Assembly (NCBI GenBank): GCA_041398565.1
Contig: JAWKUN010000003.1
Span: 62,001-126,000, forward strand
DNA: 64,000 bases
DNA from: DATGPD01 sp041398565
Lineage (GTDB): Bacteria > Planctomycetota > UBA1135 > UBA2386
Direction: 5' to 3'
Positions 45,747 through 53,783 of this stretch are shown here, one piece after another. Position 1 is the stretch's first letter; each line of letters begins with the position of its first letter. The translations under genes were made by a program, and so were the position numbers. Under the pieces are notes generated by a model. It saw nothing but the letters and a program-made list of their open reading frames with translations, had not been told where the DNA came from and did not search any database.

Positions 45747-48014
45747 CTACTGCGCCTGCCAGGGGTGCGCGGAGCTCGTCTCCAGCGGGTAGGTGATGTT
45801 GGTCGGATCCAGCGTGATCACCTCGAAGTAGAACTGGAAGCGCGGGAACTGGCGGTGGATCGGGATGCTGAACTGCACCACGCCCTGGCTGTCGTGCGCG
45901 AACGTGCCGATCTCCCACAGGCTGAGGAAGAAGTTGCCGATCTCGAGGTCGACGATGCCCGGCAGCTGCGAGGGGAAGTTGGAGTTCGACAGCAGCAGCA
46001 CCGACAGCCAGTTGCTGTCGCCGTAGAGGGTGAAGGCGCCGCTGGTGCCGCGTGGGATGAGGTTCGGTCCGTCGATGGTCACCGGGTGGGTTCCGGTCAC
46101 CGGCAGCTGCACCGGCGCGGCGGCGCCGACCTCGGTGGTGATCACGAGGTTGGGCGTGCCGATGGCCAGGCCCGCCGGCGGCTGGAACACCAGCTGCGTC
46201 GGCGACACCGAGGTGAACGAGGTCACCGGCAGGCCGCCGAGGGTGATGCTGGTGACGAAGTCGAGGTCGGTGCCGGTGACCGTGACCTGCGGCGGCTGGT
46301 GCGCGGGGATGCTGGCCGGCGTCAGGTTGGTGACCACCGGCGGATCCATCACCTCCACGTGTCCGGCGACCGCGACGTCGAGAGACTTGCCGGAGCCCGG
46401 CGTCACCAGGTAGATCACCGTGCGGTAGTTCGCCGGCCCGTTGCTGACGAAGGACAGCTTGCCGTAGGCGTTCTCGGTGTTGAGGTCGGCGCCGAGAGGG
46501 TTGCCGTTGGCCTGGTACGCCTCGATGTCGATGTTCTCGTGCCCGGCGGTGGTGCGGAACCAGGTCGCGGTGATGTTCTCCTGGCCTCCGGCCGAGACGA
46601 TGCGCAGGTGCTTGCGCGGCTGCGCGCTGGTCAGGCGCGTGGTGAGGACCTCGTGCGCCAGCGCCGAATCGACGGCGTTGTCGGCGCGCATGATGCCCAG
46701 TCCGAACTGGTTGCGACCCGCCGCCGCGTTGGTGGTGTTGAGCAGGATCGCCTTGGTCTCCAGCGAAGTCAGCGTGGTGTCGGCCTGCCGCACGAGTGCG
46801 GCCGTGCCGGCCAGCATCGGCGACGCGAACGAGGTGCCGCTGCTGGTGGCCACGACGGACTCACCGTCCGGCTGCAGGCTGTGCACGGCGGCGCCCACTG
46901 CCGAGATGTCGGGGTAGGACCGGTTGCTGCCGTTGAGCGGGCCGGTGCACGAGAAGCTCGCCACCGCCAGGGAGTTCTTCTCCAGAGCTCCGACTGCCAG
47001 GCCATTGTAGGCCGACTGGCTGTTGCTGGTGTTGGTGGCGGAGTTGCCCGCCGCCACGCAGACCAGGACGTTGGAGGTCGAGGCGACGTTGTCGAGGGCC
47101 AACTGCACCGGATCGCTCATGTTGGGCGAGCCCGAGTAGGAGTTGTTGGCCACCGAGATGTTGTGCGCCGCGCGCTGCGCGGCGACGTGCTGCCACGCGT
47201 TCGCGATGGCCGCGCCGCTGGCGCCGCCGTTCGAGGCCGACGACACGTTGATGGCGTAGAGGAAAGCCTCCGGCGCGAAGCCGTCGTCGGCGCTCGCCGA
47301 GGAGATCCAGCGATTGGCGGACGAGCAGCCCGCGACGAACGTGCCGTGCCCGTTGCGGTCCTCGGTGCCCCAGCTGCCGCTGGCGTCGAACTGGCCCTTG
47401 ATGTAGCTGCCCTGCAGGCCGCCGCCGTTCAGGCTGGTGTTGCCCTGGGGGTAGAAGGCGGCGTGCGGCCGGTTGAGGCCGTTCATGTTGAAGTCGATGC
47501 CCGTATCGAGGATCGCCACCGTCTGGCCACGGCCCTTCACCGGCACGCCGTTCACCATGCGCTGGTTGGCCTGGTCGCCGGCGTGGTGCTGCTGGTTGGT
47601 CGCGACGTCGAGCCAGGGCATCCAGATGCGGTCTTGCGTCACCTGCTTGACGTTCGGCAGCGCCGGCAGGATCGCGGCGCCGTGCGGCAGGCGCACCGCG
47701 GCCGCGTTGATGATCCAATACTGGTGCAGCACCGTGCCGCCGAGGTCGGTCACGGTGCGGACGAAGCTGGCCTGGTCGCGTTCCATCGCAGCGTCCAGCG
47801 ACCGTACGATCTGCTCCACTTCGGCGGCGGGCCGGCGAGCGTAGATGGCGGCCCGATAGGCTTCGAGATCGAAGCTGCGTTCAGCGAACGTGACGATGAA
47901 CTGATCGGGGACGACGGTTCCGGTCGCTGCGGTTCCGTTCACTGCGGTCGGAGCCTGCGCGAAGGTCGCCGGTAGGAGGGTCGAGGCGGCGAGGAAGAAT
48001 GCGGTTCGAGACAT
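45747..48014 (-). CDS. Secreted subtilisin-family (S8) protease with TIG domain, first paralogue
   Basis: About 755 residues from ATG 48014; signal peptide TAFFLAASTLLPATFAQ. An inhibitor-I9-like propeptide (about 30-130: VPDQFIVTFAERSFDLEAYR) is followed by the S8 catalytic domain with Asp170 (VAILDTGIDF), His223 (DRNGHGTFVAG) and Ser395 (SSGTSFASPM), all intact. Then come a small beta-domain, an IPT/TIG-type Ig fold (PVVTNLTPASIPAHQPPQ) and a C-terminal beta-region. It is expected to be exported, self-processed and proteolytic outside the cell. A closely related copy lies at 49664-51925, with a plus-strand acyltransferase gene between them. Confidence 0.93.
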   Translation of the reverse strand: MSRTAFFLAASTLLPATFAQAPTAVNGTAATGTVVPDQFIVTFAERSFDLEAYRAAIYARRPAAEVEQIVRSLDAAMERDQASFVRTVTDLGGTVLHQYWIINAAAVRLPHGAAILPALPNVKQVTQDRIWMPWLDVATNQQHHAGDQANQRMVNGVPVKGRGQTVAILDTGIDFNMNGLNRPHAAFYPQGNTSLNGGGLQGSYIKGQFDASGSWGTEDRNGHGTFVAGCSSANRWISSASADDGFAPEAFLYAINVSSASNGGASGAAIANAWQHVAAQRAAHNISVANNSYSGSPNMSDPVQLALDNVASTSNVLVCVAAGNSATNTSNSQSAYNGLAVGALEKNSLAVASFSCTGPLNGSNRSYPDISAVGAAVHSLQPDGESVVATSSGTSFASPMLAGTAALVRQADTTLTSLETKAILLNTTNAAAGRNQFGLGIMRADNAVDSALAHEVLTTRLTSAQPRKHLRIVSAGGQENITATWFRTTAGHENIDIEAYQANGNPLGADLNTENAYGKLSFVSNGPANYRTVIYLVTPGSGKSLDVAVAGHVEVMDPPVVTNLTPASIPAHQPPQVTVTGTDLDFVTSITLGGLPVTSFTSVSPTQLVFQPPAGLAIGTPNLVITTEVGAAAPVQLPVTGTHPVTIDGPNLIPRGTSGAFTLYGDSNWLSVLLLSNSNFPSQLPGIVDLEIGNFFLSLWEIGTFAHDSQGVVQFSIPIHRQFPRFQFYFEVITLDPTNITYPLETSSAHPWQAQ

Positions 48015-48395
48015 CGTTCGAAGATCGATTCGGGACTGGCAGTGGGGAAGGCGAGCAACGAGCCACGCGGCGGTCGCGTCCGGGACCGCACGCCGACACG
48101 GAAGTAGAAGGTAGTCTACGTCGAGCCCGCGCCTCGCCAAGGCGGTCGAAGCGCGCAGGGTCCGGGGTGCGGCGTCAGGGCCGCCGCCAGCGTCGCGGCC
48201 AACGACACCTACGGAGCGACGCAACTCCGGCGCACGCGGGGGACTAGGCGCGGCCCCGACCCTCCGCCGCCGTCGTCGGCTCGGCCCGCCGCCGCGAGGC
48301 TGCCCTCCAAGTCGCGATCCAGCCGGGGGTGTGGCCAAGGAGTGAGGCCGGCTGCCCGGACTCGCCGAAGAACGACGGAGTACCGGATCTTCACC
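48015..48395. other. Divergent intergenic region, subtilase 1 / acyltransferase
   Basis: 381 bp, Arg/Pro/Gly-coding-like in every frame but with no supported gene. Promoters for both flanking genes should lie here; none is clear. GGAG at about 48377 is too far from ATG 48396 to be a convincing ribosome site. Confidence 0.5.
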
Positions 48396-49559
48396 ATGGG
48401 GACTGTCGCGACCATCCAGCGCAACGTCCGTCCGCCCGCACCCGAGGTGGACGCGACCCCCGTGACTTTCGAGGTCCTCGGGGCGGACGAGTCGAGACAG
48501 CTGGTCTCGGAATGGGACGCCTGCGCCAGCCTGGCCGCCGGCAATCCGTTCCCGCAAACGCCGTGGTTCGCCTCCGCGGTCTGGCTCCAAGCTGCTGCGA
48601 GTGGCGAGATGTGCCTGGCGACGGGACGCGACGCCAGCGGGACGCTGCAGGTGGTGGCGCCGTTCGTGCTGGCGCGCCCGCGGGTGCCCTACTTCGGCCT
48701 GCGCACCCTGCGGCCGCTGGCGTTGCACTGTCAGGAGATCTCGGGGTTCGTGGTCGGCAACGCCGACCGCGCGCGCGCGACGCGATGGATGGTGGAGCAG
48801 GTGCTCTCCGGGCAGCCGACCTGGGACGTGCTGCACTTCGATGCCATCGACCCGGCCAGCAGCCTGTTCGCGTCGTTGATCGACGTGGCGGCGAACACCG
48901 GCATGCAGGTGCTCTGCAGCGCCCCCTTGCCGACTCCGGTGCTCACGCCGGTCAGGCGCGGACGGATCGATCTGCCGGGTCCGAGCAGCCGGTTCCGCCG
49001 CAACATCCGCCGCGCCTGGCGCCTGGCGCGCGAGTCCGGGCACGAGGTGACGTGTCGCGAGATGTCGTGGGAGTGGTGGGAACACGCGCCGGCGATCGCC
49101 GAGATCTACCGTGAGCGCTGGGGCGAGGGCGAGGGGCCCGGTAGCGGCTACGCGCTGCACGATCCGGTGGCGCAGGAGGTCTTGGACCTGCTGTTCTCGC
49201 GCCTCGACCGCTACTTCCGTGCGCACCTGTTCGGCGCGTTCGTCGAGGGACAGTTGGCGGCGTACGTGATCTGCTTCCGCAGTGGCCGCGAGGTCACCCT
49301 CTGGAGCGCATGCATGGCCGAACGCTTCCGCGAGCTGAGCGTGGGCATGTTGCTCTGGGACCACTGCCTGCACGAGATCGCGGCGTGGCCGGACGTCGAC
49401 CGAATCAACTTCGGCAAGGGTGGCGACCGCTACAAGCTCGACTGGAGCGACTCCACCTACTCGGTGTGCGAGGTCGCCGTGGTGCGCGCGCGGGGATGGC
49501 GCCGCCGCCGGGCCCTGCGCCTCTTCGGGCAGCTCGGGCCACTGCCCTCCTCGCGCTGA
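48396..49559 (+). CDS. GNAT-type acyltransferase of the CelD/BioF2-like family
   Basis: About 387 residues from ATG 48396 (MGTVATIQRNV). Two tandem GNAT-like lobes are seen: the N-terminal lobe (ESRQLVSEWDACASLAAGNP ... VPYFGLRTLRPLALHCQEIS) and a C-terminal lobe with SSRFRRNIRRAWRLARESG, YFRAHLFGAFVEGQLAAYVI and INFGKGGDRYKLDW. The last motif (FxxGxxxYKxxW) is typical of the CelD/FemAB-like acetyltransferase_6 family, often linked to exopolysaccharide or lipid modification. No signal peptide; cytoplasmic. It stands alone on the plus strand between two minus-strand subtilases. Confidence 0.85.
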   Translation: MGTVATIQRNVRPPAPEVDATPVTFEVLGADESRQLVSEWDACASLAAGNPFPQTPWFASAVWLQAAASGEMCLATGRDASGTLQVVAPFVLARPRVPYFGLRTLRPLALHCQEISGFVVGNADRARATRWMVEQVLSGQPTWDVLHFDAIDPASSLFASLIDVAANTGMQVLCSAPLPTPVLTPVRRGRIDLPGPSSRFRRNIRRAWRLARESGHEVTCREMSWEWWEHAPAIAEIYRERWGEGEGPGSGYALHDPVAQEVLDLLFSRLDRYFRAHLFGAFVEGQLAAYVICFRSGREVTLWSACMAERFRELSVGMLLWDHCLHEIAAWPDVDRINFGKGGDRYKLDWSDSTYSVCEVAVVRARGWRRRRALRLFGQLGPLPSSR

Positions 49560-49583
49560 GCCCGGACGACCGTCGTCTGGCGT

Positions 49584-49665
49584 GGCTCGGAGACCGGAGG
49601 GCCGGTGCTCCGAGCCTTGATCGGCGTTGCTGGCGATCGCCTTCGCGATCGCGAGCCTTCGGCTC
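49584..49665. terminator. Three consecutive hairpins between convergent genes
   Basis: First, GGCTCGGAGACCGG pairs with CCGGT/CTCCGAGCC (49584-49616, one bulged G). Second, GCGATCGC-CTTC-GCGATCGC (49633-49652) is perfect. Third, GAGCC-TTC-GGCTC (49653-49665) reaches into the stop codon of the second subtilase. Together they insulate the acyltransferase and subtilase genes. Confidence 0.7.
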
Positions 49666-51925
49666 AGAAGAACGTCGTCTGGCCGCGGTTGCTGTTCTCG
49701 ATCGGCGGCACCGGGTTGAACGGGTCGATGGTGATCGCCTGGAACAGCAGGCCGATGCCGGCCGGCAGGCTGGTCGGCAGGTTGAGGGTCACTCCCCAGG
49801 TGCCGCGGTTGTCGTTGGTCAGCACCGCGAGCTGGAACAGCTCGGCGAAGTTGTTGCCCATGTCCAGCGACACCACGCCGGGCCAGTTGCTGGGGGCGGG
49901 GTTGGTCGACGTGAACAGCACGGTCACCCAGTTCTTGTCGCCGACGCCGGACACGTCGGTGGGGAAGCCGCGGGCCGAGAACGGCGGCGCCGACAGGACC
50001 ATCGGGTGCACGCCGTCGACGGTGAGCTGCATCGCGTTGCTGGTGCCGGCGGTGTTCGACGCCGTCACGTTGTGCGTGCCGATGTCGAAGGGGCCGGGCA
50101 CCGCGAACTGCACCTGCGTCGGCGACAGCACCGTGAAGCTGGTGATGTCGGTGCCGGCGACCGTGATGCGGTTGATGGTGTCGAGCAGGGTGCCGTCCAG
50201 GGTCACGACCCCCGGGGTCGGGTTGGTCACCGAGGTCGGCGCGATGGCCGTCAGCGTCGGCGGCTGCGTCGCCAGCAGGCTGCCGACGCCGGAGATGGCG
50301 AAGTCGACGTTGCGGGAGGCGGTCGCGTTCACCCAGGTGACCTCGGCCGTGAACGTGCCGGGCGTGAACACCACGTAGTTGATCTTCTCGTAGCTGTTCA
50401 GCGTGTTGAGGTCCTGACCGACGACGTTGTTGTTGCTGTCGCGCAGGCGCAGGTCGAGGTTGTCGATGGTGGATCCGGGCGGGTGCATCCAGGCGATGGC
50501 GATCGTCTGCTGGCCGGAGCCGACCGAGAACTGCCGGCGCCAGACCGGCGCGGCCGCGGTGAGGCGGGCGGTGCCGAAGTCGTGCTGCAGCGCCGCACCG
50601 ACCGAAGCGTCGATGTCGAGCATGCCGAGGCCGTAGGTGTTGCGCGAAGTCTGCACGTGCTTGGTGCGCGCCAGCAGGATCGCCTTGGCTTCGGTGGCGG
50701 TCATCGCCGGGTCGACCTGGCGCACGCAGGCGGCGCCGCCCGCGACCATCGGCGAGGCCATCGACGTGCCGCTGAAGCTGGCGCCGCCGGTGGAGTCGAT
50801 CAGGGTCGAGACGACGCTCACGCCCACGGCGCTGATGTCGGGGTAGGTGCGTCCGAAGCTCGCCAGCGGCCCGGTGCAGGAGAAGCTGGCGACGGTGAGC
50901 GAGTTCTTGTTCAGCGCGCCGACCGCCAGGCCGTTCCAGGCGTTCTGGCTGGCGGTGGTGTTGGCGCCGTTGTTGCCCGCCGCTACGCAGCACAGGATGT
51001 CGGAGTTGTAGGCGGCGCTGTCCAACGCCATCTGGATCGGATCGGTGAGCGACGGCGAGCCGCTCATCGAGTTGTTGGCGACCAGGATGTTGTCGGCCAC
51101 CGCGCGCGACGCGGCGAGCTGCCAGCCCTGCACGATCGTGTTGGTGTTGCCCGCGCCGCCGTCGCTGGCGACCTTGATGCTGACCAGGTGGGCACCAGGG
51201 GCCATGCCGCGGTACGTCGGGTAGTCGCTCGCCACCGAGCCGCTGACGTGCGTGCCGTGGCTGTGGCCGTCCTCGGTGACGTTGCCCAGCGCGGCGACGC
51301 CGTAGGCCCCGAGCAGGCGGCTGCCGTTGAGACCGCCACCCTGGGTGTTCGACTGGTTGCCGCCGATGTAGTAGGCCGGGTTGGGCCGACCGGTGGTCTG
51401 GAACAGGCGGTCGGCGCCGGTGTCGAGCACTGCCACGGCGACGCCGGTGCCGGTCACGAACGCGCCGCCGGTCGTCTGCCGCAGGTTGGCTTGGTCGGCT
51501 TCGTGGTGCGTGGCGTTGCGCGCCGTGTTGTTGACGACCGTGTAGACGCGGTTCGGCTGCACGTCCTTCACGTTCGGCAGGCGGCGTAGCGCCTCCACCT
51601 TGTCGGCCGCGATCCGGTCGACGCAGGCGCCGTTGATGATCCAGTACTGGCCGACCACGTCGCCGCCCAGGCCGCGCACGTCGCGGACGAAGTCGGCTTG
51701 GTCGCGCTCGACCGCGGACTCGAGCCCGCGCACGATGGCGTCGATCTCGCCGGCCGGGCGTCGCTGGTGGACGGCTTCACGAAACGCGTCGAGCGTGAAC
51801 GAACGGTTGGCGAACACCACCACATAGCTGTCGGGGACGACGTCGTCCGTGGTGGTTTGGGTGAACGTCGGCTGCTGCGCCGCGGTGACGGCCGCCAGCA
51901 GCGAGAAGGCGAGAGCGAAACGCAT
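49664..51925 (-). CDS. Secreted subtilisin-family (S8) protease with TIG domain, second paralogue
   Basis: About 753 residues from ATG 51925; signal peptide ALAFSLLAAVTAAQ. It has the same order as the copy at 45747-48014: propeptide (VPDSYVVVFANRSFTLDAFR), catalytic domain with Asp168 (VAVLDTGADR), His223 (DGHSHGTHVSG) and Ser388 (SFSGTSMASPM), a P-domain-like beta-unit (TIAIAWMHPPGSTIDNLDLR), a TIG-type Ig fold (PTLTAIAPTSVTNPTPG) and a C-terminal beta-region. Shared blocks include VANNS.SGSP and SLxVASFSCTGPL. The duplication is old enough for clear divergence, so the two may have different targets. The three hairpins at 49584-49665 lie at its 3' end. Confidence 0.93.
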   Translation of the reverse strand: MRFALAFSLLAAVTAAQQPTFTQTTTDDVVPDSYVVVFANRSFTLDAFREAVHQRRPAGEIDAIVRGLESAVERDQADFVRDVRGLGGDVVGQYWIINGACVDRIAADKVEALRRLPNVKDVQPNRVYTVVNNTARNATHHEADQANLRQTTGGAFVTGTGVAVAVLDTGADRLFQTTGRPNPAYYIGGNQSNTQGGGLNGSRLLGAYGVAALGNVTEDGHSHGTHVSGSVASDYPTYRGMAPGAHLVSIKVASDGGAGNTNTIVQGWQLAASRAVADNILVANNSMSGSPSLTDPIQMALDSAAYNSDILCCVAAGNNGANTTASQNAWNGLAVGALNKNSLTVASFSCTGPLASFGRTYPDISAVGVSVVSTLIDSTGGASFSGTSMASPMVAGGAACVRQVDPAMTATEAKAILLARTKHVQTSRNTYGLGMLDIDASVGAALQHDFGTARLTAAAPVWRRQFSVGSGQQTIAIAWMHPPGSTIDNLDLRLRDSNNNVVGQDLNTLNSYEKINYVVFTPGTFTAEVTWVNATASRNVDFAISGVGSLLATQPPTLTAIAPTSVTNPTPGVVTLDGTLLDTINRITVAGTDITSFTVLSPTQVQFAVPGPFDIGTHNVTASNTAGTSNAMQLTVDGVHPMVLSAPPFSARGFPTDVSGVGDKNWVTVLFTSTNPAPSNWPGVVSLDMGNNFAELFQLAVLTNDNRGTWGVTLNLPTSLPAGIGLLFQAITIDPFNPVPPIENSNRGQTTFF

Positions 51926-52291
51926 CGGGAGTTGCTATCTGGGAGTGGAGAACTTCGGGTTGGACGAAACGCCGCACGGTCCTTGTTCCCGACTGCTTTG
52001 TGCTGGCGCACGGCAGCCGCTGGACGAGCCTGTGGGTCGGGCGGGACAAGGCACTCGGCGAGGTCGCTTCGAGTGCCGCGCCGGGCCGAAGACCCGAGCG
52101 CGACGATCGGTCGTAGAGGCAGACGTCGAGAAGTGTCGCCCGAAACCGCGCGCAGGGCTACCCCGGCTCCGTGCCGGAGGGGATCATTCGCCGGTCTCAT
52201 GGCGACATCTTGCTCGCGTCGGTCGTGCTTGGGTGGGCTTCTCAGTCCAGGAGGACCCTCGCCGCGCTGTTGCTGCGGCGCTCCGCCATCG
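51926..52291. other. Divergent intergenic region, subtilase 2 / ExbD-like protein
   Basis: 366 bp with no supported ORF or clear promoter. An ATG at 52199 is in frame with the ExbD-like gene and would extend it by 31 Cys/Arg/Ser-rich residues with no ribosome site. CCAGGAGGACCC at 52238-52249 is a possible ribosome site for a start nearer 52255, but no good start codon follows. Confidence 0.45.
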
Positions 52292-52603
52292 TTGCGTCTC
52301 TGCGTATTCGCGCTGCTGTTCCTGGTTGCGGTCGCGTGTGCGGGGTCGCCGAGCGGCGACCGTCGTGGCGTGCGCACTGTCGTCGAGCTGCTCGGCGCCG
52401 GCTTCGTGAGGTTCGAGGACCGACGGATCCCGACCGACACCTTCTTGCTGGAGATGCGCGAGCGCGTGCGCCTCGCCGATGGTGAGCCGAGCCGCCTCCC
52501 CGCGGTGCACGTGCGCGCGGATCCCGATGCGCCGCTCGGCCCGATCGACGGGTTCCTGCAGGGTCTGCGCACGGCCGGCGTGCGCTACGTGGTGCTCGAG
52601 TGA
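52292..52603 (+). CDS. Small lipoprotein or membrane-anchored ExbD/TolR-like protein
   Basis: About 103 residues if TTG 52292 is the start (RLCVFALLFLVAVACAGS); ATG 52199 would give 134. The hydrophobic stretch ends in VAVAC, which fits a lipobox or the single helix of ExbD. The rest (VRTVVELLGAGFVRFEDRRI ... LPAVHVRADPDAPLGPIDG ... LRTAGVRYVVLE) follows the ExbD/TolR periplasmic fold, including the final 'aGV..v.l' strand. No ExbB/TolQ partner is nearby. Its stop overlaps the GTG of the HAD gene. The start is uncertain. Confidence 0.6.
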   Translation: MRLCVFALLFLVAVACAGSPSGDRRGVRTVVELLGAGFVRFEDRRIPTDTFLLEMRERVRLADGEPSRLPAVHVRADPDAPLGPIDGFLQGLRTAGVRYVVLE

Positions 52604-53295
52604 CGGCGGCACGCCTGCCGCGCACGTCGCCCCCGGGCCTGGTGGTCTTCGACGTGGACGGCACTCTCCAGGACACGTGTCTGTGGTGGCCGAAGGTGCT
52701 CCGTCAGGGGCTCGCCGCGTTCGCGGCGGAACGAGGTTTCGTGGCGCGTCTGCCCGACGACGCCGCCGCGAACGCCGTCATCGGCAAGCGTGACGCCGAG
52801 GTGTGGGGGGCCTTCCTGCCGCCGGAACATCACGATCTGTGGCCCGACTTGCGCGCCGCGGTCGTGCCCGTGGAGGCCGAAGTGGTGCGCGGCGGCGCCG
52901 ACTTCGCCTTCCCCCGCGCCCGAGCCCTCCTCGGGATCCTGCGGGCCGCGGGCGTCACCACGGCTCTGGCGAGCAACTGCCGGCAGACCTACTTCGCCGC
53001 CGTTCGCGAGGGGCTGGGGCTCGCCTACCTCACCGATTGGCAGTTCTGCCTCGACTCGCCCGGCGTCACCTGCAAGGCCGACATGTTGGCCGCCGCCATG
53101 ACAGCGGCGGGAACCCGCGATGCGGTGATGGTCGGGGACCGCGAGAGCGATCTGGAGGCGGCGCGCGCCCACGACTTGGCCTTCGTTTGGCGCCGCACCC
53201 CGTTCTGCGCCGGCCTCGCGGCCGACGCCGAGTGGAAGGGCGACGTCGACGCCTTCTTGCGTATCATCGGGCTCGCGACGCCTCGTCTGCAATAG
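52600..53295 (+). CDS. HAD-superfamily phosphatase
   Basis: About 231 residues from GTG 52600, overlapping the previous stop. The HAD motifs are in order: I VVFDVDGTLQDT (Asp18 nucleophile, Asp20 acid), II LASNCRQTYF (Asn in place of the common Thr/Ser-Gly-Asn), III lysine near CLDSPGVTCKADM, and IV VMVGDRESDLEAARA. A helical cap lies between I and II, as in phosphoglycolate phosphatase-like subfamily I. It is likely a small-molecule phosphatase in the cytoplasm; the substrate is not readable. Confidence 0.88.
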   Translation: MTAARLPRTSPPGLVVFDVDGTLQDTCLWWPKVLRQGLAAFAAERGFVARLPDDAAANAVIGKRDAEVWGAFLPPEHHDLWPDLRAAVVPVEAEVVRGGADFAFPRARALLGILRAAGVTTALASNCRQTYFAAVREGLGLAYLTDWQFCLDSPGVTCKADMLAAAMTAAGTRDAVMVGDRESDLEAARAHDLAFVWRRTPFCAGLAADAEWKGDVDAFLRIIGLATPRLQ

Positions 53296-53354
53296 TCGGG
53301 TCGCCGCTCGCAGGGATGCCCTCGCGCCGCCGGATGCCACAATGAGAACTCGCC

Positions 53355-53768
53355 ATGCGTAATGAAGAGGCCTTCTTTTTCGTGTTCGGGTGCGGCGTCT
53401 TCGTCCTGGTCCTGGTGGCGATGCGCCACGCCCACGCCGAACGGTTGCAGCGGCTGCGCATCCTCGAGAACGCCTTGCAGGATCCCAAGGTCGACCCGGC
53501 CACCCGGCAGGAGCTGATCCGCAACCTGGAGAGCAGCCGCAAAGCCGGCGTGTGGGGAGCGTGGCGCACTTGGCTGACCGAGAACCTCACGCCGCGGCGC
53601 GTCTTCGGTGCTCTCGGTTTCGGCCTCGTCGCCGTCGGCGGGCTGATGGCGGCCCTCGGCGGGCGCTACTACGTTCCCCAAGGGATCGCCACGTTGGCCG
53701 TGGGGATCGCGATCCTGGCGCTGCCGATCGTGCTGCGCGAGCTCGACCAGCGCGCTGCGCGACGCTGA
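53355..53768 (+). CDS. Small integral membrane protein, unknown function
   Basis: About 137 residues from ATG 53355. One N-terminal helix (AFFFVFGCGVFVLVLVAM) is followed by a ~45-residue amphipathic cytoplasmic segment (LQRLRILENALQDPKVDPAT) and two C-terminal helices (VFGALGFGLVAVGGLMAAL; GIATLAVGIAILALPIVL). The layout is like small membrane proteins often found with anti-sigma or DUF6249-like genes, but I assign no family. A CACAAT hexamer lies 11 nt before the ATG. Confidence 0.75.
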   Translation: MRNEEAFFFVFGCGVFVLVLVAMRHAHAERLQRLRILENALQDPKVDPATRQELIRNLESSRKAGVWGAWRTWLTENLTPRRVFGALGFGLVAVGGLMAALGGRYYVPQGIATLAVGIAILALPIVLRELDQRAARR

Positions 53769-53783
53769 CGATCGGCCCGACGA

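Noticed and set aside
45423..47975. 850-residue plus-strand open frame
   Set aside because: Runs through ridA out of frame and then antisense to the first subtilase, whose catalytic triad is intact.
49310..51589. 759-residue plus-strand open frame
   Set aside because: Antisense of the second subtilase and an out-of-frame part of the acyltransferase gene.
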